This document shows positions 1-5,864 of a DNA stretch of 7,280 bases, one piece after another (position 1 is the stretch's first letter; every line of letters begins with the position of its first letter). The stretch is from JAYZDB01 sp036338025 (GTDB lineage: Bacteria; Planctomycetota; UBA1135; UBA2386). Under the pieces are notes generated by a model that was not told the DNA's origin, made no database searches, and was given only the letters and a program-made list of their open reading frames with translations. Location of the stretch: positions 1-7,280 of the forward strand of contig JAYZDB010000239.1 of NCBI GenBank assembly GCA_036338025.1, read 5' to 3'. The position numbers and the translations under genes were made by a program.

Positions 1-2
1 GC

Positions 3-1364
<1,362 letters not shown>

Positions 1365-1365
1365 T

Positions 1366-1379
1366 CGCGCCTCAGCGCG
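1366..1379 (+). other. Short GC hairpin in the gap between the kamA-like and AhpD-like genes
   Basis: CGCGC and GCGCG pair around a CTCA loop, two bases after the KamA-like stop codon. No T-tract follows, so it is not a convincing intrinsic terminator. It may only stabilise the upstream mRNA end. No other signal is obvious in this 67-nt gap. Confidence 0.3.
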
Positions 1380-1431
1380 TGGCCTGACGTGGTCCTTGTC
1401 CTCGCTGGTCACGCAGGCCATTGTGTGGCGC

Positions 1432-1968
1432 ATGGCATGGATCGAGACCATCGAGCCCGCGGCGGCTACCGGCCGACTCGCTGAGCTTTACGCTCTGGTC
1501 GTCGACCCGCATAACGCGCAAGTCGACAACATCATGCAGGTCCATGGCCTGAACCCGGATGGCCTGGCGGCGCATTACCAGCTGTACCGGGCGGTGATGG
1601 CCGGTACCCCGGGCCTGCCGCCGGTCGACCGTGAACTGATCGCTTTGGTAGTGAGCCAGTACAATGCTTGCCACTATTGACTGGCGCACCACCGGCGTGG
1701 TCTGCGTCGGCTCCTGGGTGATGACGAGCTACTCGCCCGGATCGAGAAGGACCCGGAGAGCGCCGGCTTGCAGCCGCGCCGACTCGCGATGCTGCGTTAC
1801 GCGCTGAAGCTCACTGCCGCACCAGCCGAGGTGCAGCCGGTGGACCTGGATTCCCTGCGCCAGGCCGGATTTTCCGACGCTGACATCCTGGCGATTGCGG
1901 AGGTGGTGGCCTACTACGCCTACGCCAACCGGATCGCCGATGGCCTGGGCGTCCAACTCGAGGACTGA
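1432..1968 (+). CDS. AhpD-like peroxidase-related selenoprotein with in-frame UGA (Sec83)
   Basis: Carboxymuconolactone decarboxylase/AhpD-fold protein of 178 residues if the TGA at 1678-1680 is read as selenocysteine. Family landmarks fall where expected relative to Mycobacterium tuberculosis AhpD (E118, C130, C133, H137): E68, C80, U83 and H87 keep exactly the same spacing. Before the TGA the protein reads as a normal member (start MAWIETIEP; LIALVVSQYNACHY just ahead of U83). After it the same frame continues LAHHRRGLRRLLGDDELL and runs 95 codons to a TGA at 1966-1968. Such proteins use the CxxC pair as a thiol redox centre to reduce peroxides; Sec in place of the resolving Cys would give a selenenylsulfide-type centre. 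ATG 1432 matches usual family N termini; GTG 1423, with CAGG five bases upstream, is an alternative. Without a Sec system it would instead be a pseudogene, made by one TGC-to-TGA change. Confidence 0.85.
1678..1680 (+). other. Predicted selenocysteine codon (UGA recoding site)
   Basis: This TGA stands precisely where AhpD-like proteins have the second Cys of CxYC/CxxC, three residues after C80 and four before H87. Reading it as Sec gives C-H-Y-U. Both flanks are coding in one frame. AhpD-like selenoproteins with CxxU motifs have been described in marine metagenomes, so the replacement has precedent. Confidence 0.83.
1692..1710 (+). promoter_or_regulatory. Bacterial SECIS element (SelB-binding hairpin) inside the AhpD-like gene
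   Basis: Seven consecutive pairs (1692-1698 with 1704-1710, two of them G-U) close a five-base GGUCU loop at 1699-1703. Eighteen bases separate the UGA from the loop, inside the 16-37 nt range used for bacterial SECIS elements, and the loop begins with the required G. From memory, the E. coli fdhF SECIS has loop AGGUCU with its GGUCUG also at bases 19-24 after the UGA, an identical position. The bulged U known from fdhF is not seen here. The hairpin would bind SelB carrying Sec-tRNA and GTP. Confidence 0.78.
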
Positions 1969-1985
1969 GGCTTCGCGCTGTCGGT

Positions 1986-2076
1986 ACAAAAAGAAACCCG
2001 GAGGCGCACCACACACCTCCGGGTCAAGATCCCTGCCACAGGTCCAAAAGTACCCGGTGCAAATCTTTCCACCTGC
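1986..2076 (-). ncRNA. Predicted sigma-54-dependent small RNA A
   Basis: The start is inferred about 12 nt beyond the -12 element (2074-2077), and the end from the T-tract of the terminator, giving about 90 nt. The predicted RNA begins near GCAGGUGGAAAG. It has a middle region in which CAGGU (2071-2075) can pair with ACCUG (2039-2043), then AGGGAUC, then the terminator hairpin with a CCUCC-containing 3' arm. No open reading frame of note lies within it. I do not recognise it as a named RNA family. A regulatory small RNA under nitrogen, carbon or envelope control would be typical of sigma-54, but its targets are unknown. Confidence 0.6.
1988..2024 (-). terminator. Intrinsic terminator of small RNA A
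   Basis: A perfect nine-pair stem (ACCCGGAGG with CCTCCGGGT, 1996-2004 and 2016-2024) closes an 11-nt loop. Read on the - strand it is followed by TTTCTTTTT. On the + strand no T-run follows, so it terminates - strand transcripts, although it could also protect the 3' end of the AhpD-like mRNA whose stop lies 27 nt away. Confidence 0.8.
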
Positions 2077-2085
2077 CCGCTCTAA

Positions 2086-2101
2086 AGCACGGACCGTGCC
2101 A
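2086..2101 (-). promoter_or_regulatory. Sigma-54 (RpoN) promoter of small RNA A
   Basis: The - strand reads TGGCACGGTCCGTGCT. Against the consensus TGGCACG-N4-TTGCW it differs only at the first T of TTGC (G here), and the GG and GC pairs have the required 10-base spacing. The same element with the same deviation occurs in front of small RNA B. Confidence 0.7.
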
Positions 2102-2262
2102 AGCCCGGGCATTTCCTGGCAGAAACTCCTAAACCTCCACTAACATGGTGGTTATAGAATTCTCGTGCAGGTGCTGGAGAATCCCCTTGGGTCTGAATTC
2201 GTCGGCAAGCTGACAACTGGGGCGGTGTGGGCCGTCGGATCCCGACATCGTTGGGAGCTGTT
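2102..2262. other. Spacer between the two small-RNA units
   Basis: No protein gene is supportable here. It contains a GTCGG-N3-CCGAC inverted repeat (2234-2246), listed separately, and a pair of GAATTC sites around 2157-2204. As the region directly upstream of small RNA A on the - strand, it is where activator sites and a DNA-bending protein site would be expected. I found no clear IHF consensus. Confidence 0.5.
2232..2246. promoter_or_regulatory. Candidate activator-binding inverted repeat upstream of small RNA A
   Basis: GTCGG and CCGAC form a perfect five-base inverted repeat with a 3-nt spacer, inside a CCGTCGGAT sequence that recurs at 2496-2504. It lies about 140 bp upstream of the -24 element of promoter A, a normal distance for the enhancer-binding proteins that sigma-54 requires. 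The identity of any binding protein is unknown. Confidence 0.4.
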
Positions 2263-2269
2263 GGGGGTA

Positions 2270-2353
2270 CAAAAAACCCGGAGGCGCACCACACACCTCC
2301 GGGTTGGATCCCTTCCCTAGTGGGTTTTAACCCACAGGGTTTCTTTCCACCGC
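2270..2353 (-). ncRNA. Predicted sigma-54-dependent small RNA B
   Basis: The start near 2353 is inferred from the -12 element and the end from the T-tract, giving about 84 nt. The predicted RNA begins GCGGUGGAAAG, close to small RNA A. It then forms a hairpin not present in A: 2315-2318 pairs with 2336-2339 and, past one bulged base, 2320-2325 with 2330-2335. AGGGAUC and the shared terminator hairpin follow. The shared ends and different middles suggest paralogous RNAs with partly overlapping targets. No named family recognised. Confidence 0.6.
2271..2305 (-). terminator. Intrinsic terminator of small RNA B
   Basis: The stem ACCCGGAGG/CCTCCGGGT (2276-2284 and 2296-2304), extended by one A-T pair, closes the same 11-nt loop as in copy A. 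On the - strand it runs into six T. There is no T-run on the + strand. Confidence 0.82.
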
Positions 2354-2362
2354 CACATCCCT

Positions 2363-2378
2363 AGCACACATCGTGCCA
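2363..2378 (-). promoter_or_regulatory. Sigma-54 (RpoN) promoter of small RNA B
   Basis: The - strand reads TGGCACGATGTGTGCT. It fits TGGCACG-N4-TTGCW except for the first T of the -12 box, the same deviation as promoter A, while the four spacer bases differ. Conservation of the -24 and -12 cores between otherwise different sequences supports function. Confidence 0.7.
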
Positions 2379-2461
2379 TCTTGGCTCTATGTACCGCCTC
2401 GATCGTAACGCAAATGCTCTGAACAGTTTAATGTTGACGGTTGAGCATACGAGCCGGTCCG

Positions 2462-2533
2462 CCGTCGGACAGCTTGCCGGATAACCACCGATTTTCCGTC
2501 GGATTGCCGACGATCCATCGGAATCTCGACGGC
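2462..2533. promoter_or_regulatory. Cluster of CCGTCGGA-type repeats upstream of small RNA B
   Basis: The cluster holds CCGTCGGA at 2462-2469, a perfect CGTCGG-N4-CCGACG inverted repeat at 2497-2512, and related half-sites (ATCGGAATC at 2517-2525 and CGACGG at 2527-2532). It lies roughly 85-150 bp upstream of promoter B, where sigma-54 activator sites are expected, and shares CCGTCGGAT with the repeat upstream of promoter A. It also sits just after the mazG stop; the inverted repeat lacks a T-tract, so a terminator role is less likely. Confidence 0.4.
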
Positions 2534-2553
2534 AAACCACCGGTGGCGGCGCA

Positions 2554-3339
2554 TCACGATTCCAGTCGCTGCTTTGCGGTCTCCCACGCGGCTTCCTTCT
2601 CAGCCAGCGTGGACTCGGGCAGGCGATCTCCCAGGGCCTCCTCGACCAGCCGAAATCGCGATTTGAATCGCCGGCTGGTGTTGCGGAGTGCCATTTCGGG
2701 GTTGATCCCGGCGTGTCGGGCGACGTTGACCAGGCTGAACAGCACGTCTCCCAATTCGGCCTCGATGGCGGCCTGGTTTTCAGACGCCAGCGCCTCGTCC
2801 AATTCTCCGAGTTCTTCGTCCAGCTTGGATCGTGGACCGGCGGCGTCCGGCCAGTCGAAGCCGGTCCGATGGGCCTTCTCCCCGATGCGGTAGGCCAGTT
2901 GCAGGGCAGGCAGGCTGGCTGGGACACCGTCGAGGGCGCCCCGGGCCTGGCCGCCTTTCTCGCTTTTCTTGATCTGCTCCCAGTTCTGCAGGACCTCCTC
3001 TGAGTCGGCCGCGGTGACGTCTCCGAAGACATGCGGATGCCGCCGCACCAGCTTGTCGCTGATGGTCCTGGCGACGTCTTCGCTATCGAAGCGGCCTGCC
3101 TCGCTGGCGATCTGGGCGATCATCAGGACGTTCATCAAGACGTCGCCGAGTTCTTCACAGCTGTCTTGGACGTCGGTTGTCTGGATCGCTTCGACGGCCT
3201 CGAAGGCCTCTTCCAACAGGTGCGGGGCCATCGATTCTTCGGATTGCTCACGGTCCCATGGGCAGCCACCAGGGGCGCGCAATCGTTCGATGATGTGGAG
3301 GAGTCTGTGAAGTTCGGGTGTGGGCTGTTCTGTGTTCAC
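2554..3339 (-). CDS. mazG: Nucleoside triphosphate pyrophosphohydrolase MazG
   Basis: The encoded protein has 261 residues, close to the 263 of E. coli MazG. It hydrolyses NTPs or dNTPs to the monophosphate and pyrophosphate in the cytosol, cleaning the nucleotide pool; E. coli MazG also lowers ppGpp levels. Two tandem MazG domains are visible. The first has GGCPWD (24-29), the metal-binding LEEAFE (42-47) and EELGDVL (62-68). The linker has RRHPHVFGD (99-107) and NWEQIKKSEK (119-128). The second has DEELGEL (174-180) and EAELGDVL (193-200). The start is GTG at 3339, since the family N terminus begins there; sequence further upstream in the open frame does not look like MazG. No clear Shine-Dalgarno precedes it. 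It is divergent from the glycan operon and its 3' end faces the small-RNA region. Confidence 0.93.
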   Translation of the reverse strand: MNTEQPTPELHRLLHIIERLRAPGGCPWDREQSEESMAPHLLEEAFEAVEAIQTTDVQDSCEELGDVLMNVLMIAQIASEAGRFDSEDVARTISDKLVRRHPHVFGDVTAADSEEVLQNWEQIKKSEKGGQARGALDGVPASLPALQLAYRIGEKAHRTGFDWPDAAGPRSKLDEELGELDEALASENQAAIEAELGDVLFSLVNVARHAGINPEMALRNTSRRFKSRFRLVEEALGDRLPESTLAEKEAAWETAKQRLES

Positions 3340-3594
3340 GGGTCGTGGGCGGCAATTCGGGGTCGGTGGTAGGCTGGATTGTTCAAGGTATGGCAGCGCT
3401 TCGATACCATCTACCCCGGTAGGATACCGCCGTTCCCTTCGAATCGTGACATCCCAGCGCAAGTTGAACAAACGGGCCGAATCCCTGGGCCGGTTGAAGA
3501 TGGAAATTGTGAACATCCAGCAGCGCGTGGACGGCCTGCGGTTGGAGTCTGCCGGCCCTGCTGCGCAGCGGCGAGAACAAGGAAGCGCTTGAGC
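3340..3594. other. Divergent region between mazG and the glycan operon
   Basis: Promoters for both directions should lie here, but none is convincing. A TTGTTC / GATACC pair (3379-3408) with an 18-bp spacer is a weak + strand candidate. Two inverted repeats are visible: GGTAT/ATACC (3387-3391 and 3404-3408) and CTACC-CC-GGTAG (3411-3422). The latter could be an operator. The rest is largely filled by the small ORF listed separately. Confidence 0.35.
3446..3592 (+). CDS. Possible small leader protein (48 codons) ahead of the GT4 gene
   Basis: The frame from GTG 3446 to TGA 3590-3592 encodes a charged, helix-prone peptide containing LNKRAESLGRLKMEIVNI. An internal ATG at 3500 would give a shorter 30-residue form. 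Third codon positions are mostly G or C, as in the neighbouring genes, whereas the overlapping frame that extends the GT4 gene upstream lacks this bias. The stop lies two bases before the GT4 ATG and the GT4 Shine-Dalgarno (AAGGAA) is inside it, an arrangement suited to translational coupling. No Shine-Dalgarno of its own is visible, and no family is recognised. Confidence 0.35.
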   Translation: MTSQRKLNKRAESLGRLKMEIVNIQQRVDGLRLESAGPAAQRREQGSA

Positions 3595-4857
3595 ATGAAA
3601 CGGGATCCACACCTCGGCGGGTCGATAGCCTCGCCGGACGGGCTCGTCCCGGATGCCGACGCTGGCCCGGATCTCGGGCGGCGCGGTGCGCCGCCCGAGA
3701 TGCGGGCCCTGCACCTGTTCTCAAACTACAAGTGGACCGGTCCAGCGGACCCGGCGATTCGTAGTGCCGCCGCCCTGCGGGATCTCGGCGTGGACGTCAT
3801 GTTCGCCCAATCCGGCCACCAGGTTGGCGAGACCCACTACATCGGGGACAAGGTGCGGGCCAGGAACCTGCCGCTGATCGCAGGTCTGCAACTTCCCAAG
3901 CATCACAGCATGGTCTCGCTGTATCGGGATAGCGCAGTGTTGGCGCAGCGATTGCGTCGCGAGGATTTCAACTTGCTGCATACCCACCTCCTGGGGGATC
4001 ACCTGCCAGCGGTGGTTGCGCGCCGCCGGGTGCGGACTCCGACGGTGGTGGTGCGCTCGCTCTACGATCCTGAGCCACCTGCCCGGTTCCTGCGCAACAG
4101 GTGGGCGTTTGCGGGCACCGATGGAGTGGTTGTGCCGACGGACTCTTGCGCGGAGGCATTCGTGCGGCGCTACAAGTTTGCAGAACAATGCGTGCTGGTG
4201 CAGGAGCCGCCCACCGATGGGCGGCGGTTGCAGAATCTCACCGGAGACCAGCGGCAGCGTTGGGGAATCGGACCGGCAGATCCGCTGATCGGGATCACTG
4301 CGCGAATACAATCCCACCGGCGCTTCGGCTTCCTCTGGCAGGTTGTCCGACGGGTGGTGGACCAGGTTCCCCGGGCGCGTTTCGTCCTGCTCGGGCGGGG
4401 TAACGCCACCGACGTCGAGGAACAGGTCAGCGCGCCGATCAAGGCGCTCGGGCTGGGTGATTCCGTGATCCTGCCCGGCTACCAGGAAGACCCCGACTAC
4501 AGCCTTTGGCTTCGGAGTCTGGACCTGTTCACTTTCATGGTGCCGGGTAGTGACGGTACGTGCCGGGCGGTCCGGGAGGCGATGGCCGCGGGCTTGCCGG
4601 TGGTCAGCAGCAAGCGCGGAATCCTGCCGCAACTGCTCGGCCGCCGCGCCGGGTCGTTGGCTGAGGATGCTTGTGGATTGTTGATCGAGGATGACGTGGA
4701 GTTGATGTCTGCGGCGCTGGTCGGATTGATCAAGAACCCGGATGCTTGCGCCCGCTTGCGTACCGCCGCCCTCGATCGGGTCGCGAAGCTGATGGACGAG
4801 CGCATCGCCAGCCGTCGCTTGCGCGACTTCTACCACCAGCTGATGGGAGGGTCTTGA
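3595..4857 (+). CDS. Family 4 glycosyltransferase (GT-B fold)
   Basis: The gene encodes 420 residues from ATG 3595, which has AAGGAA ten bases upstream. It probably transfers a sugar from a nucleotide sugar to a lipid-linked or lipopolysaccharide-core acceptor at the cytoplasmic face of the inner membrane. The N-terminal domain opens with MRALHLFSNYKWTGPADPAI (from residue 36), the Gly-containing first loop of GT-B enzymes. The C-terminal donor domain shows LIGITARI, FVLLGRG, VILPGYQED and then SDGTCRAVREAMAAGLPVV, with E328 as the second acid of the E-x7-E motif; the first acid is Asp here. The first 35 residues look poorly conserved, so ATG 3700 is a real alternative start, but it has no Shine-Dalgarno and lies in a strong hairpin. 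The stop overlaps the kinase start by one base. Sugar specificity cannot be told. Confidence 0.88.
   Translation: MKRDPHLGGSIASPDGLVPDADAGPDLGRRGAPPEMRALHLFSNYKWTGPADPAIRSAAALRDLGVDVMFAQSGHQVGETHYIGDKVRARNLPLIAGLQLPKHHSMVSLYRDSAVLAQRLRREDFNLLHTHLLGDHLPAVVARRRVRTPTVVVRSLYDPEPPARFLRNRWAFAGTDGVVVPTDSCAEAFVRRYKFAEQCVLVQEPPTDGRRLQNLTGDQRQRWGIGPADPLIGITARIQSHRRFGFLWQVVRRVVDQVPRARFVLLGRGNATDVEEQVSAPIKALGLGDSVILPGYQEDPDYSLWLRSLDLFTFMVPGSDGTCRAVREAMAAGLPVVSSKRGILPQLLGRRAGSLAEDACGLLIEDDVELMSAALVGLIKNPDACARLRTAALDRVAKLMDERIASRRLRDFYHQLMGGS
3671..3701 (+). repeat. Very strong 13-bp inverted repeat at the start of the GT4 gene
   Basis: ATCTCGGGCGGCG (3671-3683) and CGCCGCCCGAGAT (3689-3701) pair perfectly around a five-base loop, in which C3684 and G3688 can also pair. 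The 3' arm ends inside the in-frame ATG at 3700-3702. In RNA this would be far more stable than ordinary coding sequence, and could hide that ATG or pause ribosomes. No T-run follows, so it is not an intrinsic terminator. Confidence 0.75.
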
Positions 4858-5861
4858 TGGACCTGTCCGGCGCCGACCAGACACGATTGGCGGAGTGGTG
4901 GCAAGCCGCGCTCGCTGGTCCGCAGCAACTACCGTCCGGTCTGGAGCTCGTGCACGCCCGGCTCGTGCGATCGGTCGGTCGCGGGGTGTTGCCTGATTGC
5001 GGCCCGGTGTACGTCAAGCTGATGTGGTTTCCGCGAGCCAAGGATCGGATGCGTTACGCCACCCGTCCTCTGCCGGGTGTACACGAGGCCAAGATGTTCC
5101 AACATTGTCGGGCCCACGGTCTACGTGTGCCGGTCGTGGTGGCGGTTCGTGCACGACGGCAATTCGGTTTGCCACGGCTGTCGATGTTGGTGACTGCGAG
5201 TCTGACGGTCCGATCTGAGCCCCCGACGGTGGAATCAATGGTCGAGGTCGTCCAACAACTGATTGCCGCCGGCCTGTTCCACCCCGACCTTCATGCTGGC
5301 AACTTCCTGCCGCTTGAAGACGGTTCGGTGGCGGTCATCGACCTGCAATCAGCGCGCGTCAGGTCCGGCGGACTATCTGACCGGGACCGCCAGGCGATGT
5401 TCGCCAAGCTCCTCGACCCTACGCAGGGGACCCGCGCCGACCGCCTGGGCGAGGCACTGGTGCAGCAGGGGGTGTGTTCTACCGACGAAATTAGCCTCGC
5501 AACGGCGGAAGGCGCCGCCCTGAGCCGCCGGGAGTTGGCGAGGCGGATCCGTCGTTGTCTGCGGGAAAGCACCGAGTTCAGCGTGCGGTCGAGCCTGTTC
5601 GGGACCCTCTACCGACGGCGGGTTGCCGATACTTTGGGCGAGTCGGTTGAGGGGGGGAGCGAGTTGATTCGATACTGGATTGGTGATCGCTGCCTCGAAA
5701 CCCTGGACTCTCGCACCCCGATCTGTCGCGCGCTCTATCGTGGCCGGTGGCCGCGGCGGCATCGTTTGTATGTCGGAGATGGCGGAGGGGTGGCCCTCGC
5801 TTCGGCAGCGGACCGACTGCATAGGGCGTACGCGCGTTATCAGGAACTCGATCATAACTAG
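4857..5861 (+). CDS. WaaP-like lipopolysaccharide core sugar kinase
   Basis: The gene encodes 334 residues of the Kdo/WaaP kinase family, small-molecule relatives of protein kinases that phosphorylate Kdo or heptose in the lipopolysaccharide inner core with ATP. Visible kinase signatures are VYVKLMW with K54 (ATP-binding lysine), HEAKMF with E77 (its partner), HPDLHAGNF with D144 and N149 (catalytic loop), and VIDLQ with D162 (the DFG position). Negatively charged core phosphates bind divalent cations and tighten the outer membrane. The C-terminal third after about residue 190 is Arg-rich and shows no motif I recognise. ATG 4857 is chosen because GGGAGG lies six bases upstream and TGATG gives a one-base overlap with the GT4 stop, indicating coupled translation. 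Which core sugar it phosphorylates is not visible. Confidence 0.87.
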   Translation: MDLSGADQTRLAEWWQAALAGPQQLPSGLELVHARLVRSVGRGVLPDCGPVYVKLMWFPRAKDRMRYATRPLPGVHEAKMFQHCRAHGLRVPVVVAVRARRQFGLPRLSMLVTASLTVRSEPPTVESMVEVVQQLIAAGLFHPDLHAGNFLPLEDGSVAVIDLQSARVRSGGLSDRDRQAMFAKLLDPTQGTRADRLGEALVQQGVCSTDEISLATAEGAALSRRELARRIRRCLRESTEFSVRSSLFGTLYRRRVADTLGESVEGGSELIRYWIGDRCLETLDSRTPICRALYRGRWPRRHRLYVGDGGGVALASAADRLHRAYARYQELDHN

Positions 5862-5864
5862 ATC

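Larger units (their letters stand above)
1983..2101 (-). repeat. Copy A of a tandem small-RNA unit (promoter, transcript, terminator)
   Basis: This unit and the one at 2266-2378 share, in the same order: a TGGCAC/TGCT promoter core, the block TCTTTCCACC (+ strand 2064-2073 and 2342-2351), the block GATCCCT (2028-2034 and 2307-2313), an identical 29-nt hairpin and a GGTAC boundary. The stretches between the blocks differ. The period is about 280 nt. This pattern suggests an old duplication with selection on promoter, 5' end and terminator hairpin. Confidence 0.8.
2266..2378 (-). repeat. Copy B of the tandem small-RNA unit
   Basis: It matches the unit at 1983-2101 in promoter, transcript 5' block, GATCCCT block and the 29-nt hairpin (identical between copies), but carries a different middle section with its own strong hairpin. 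Confidence 0.8.

Noticed and set aside
1432..1680. AhpD-like gene as an ordinary truncated protein or pseudogene ending at TGA 1678
   Set aside because: The frame continues with conserved family sequence for 95 codons, no other lesion is present, and a SECIS-like hairpin follows. It remains the main alternative if no Sec machinery exists.
1685..1706. Competing hairpin (CGCACCAC with GTGGT-CT-GCG, loop CGGC) after the UGA
   Set aside because: Its loop lies only 12 nt from the UGA, shorter than bacterial SECIS spacing. The overlapping GGUCU hairpin fits better.
1996..2024. Hairpin as the + strand terminator of the AhpD-like gene
   Set aside because: No T-run follows on the + strand, while a clear one follows on the - strand.
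1996..2304. Two identical hairpin sequences as a CRISPR array or transposon ends
   Set aside because: There are only two copies in direct orientation, about 280 nt apart, with a terminator-like T-tract and a promoter each, and no transposase or cas gene.
2496..2512. CGTCGG-N4-CCGACG as the mazG terminator
   Set aside because: The stem is short with no T-tract on either strand, and the motif recurs upstream of the other small-RNA promoter, so a binding site is more likely.
2554..3714. 386-codon version of mazG starting at 3714
   Set aside because: The 125 extra N-terminal residues lie antisense to the GT4 start region and do not resemble MazG; GTG 3339 gives the family length.
3721..4884. 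387-codon - strand ORF opposite the GT4 gene
   Set aside because: Antisense shadow caused by codon bias; the sense frame has clear GT4 motifs.
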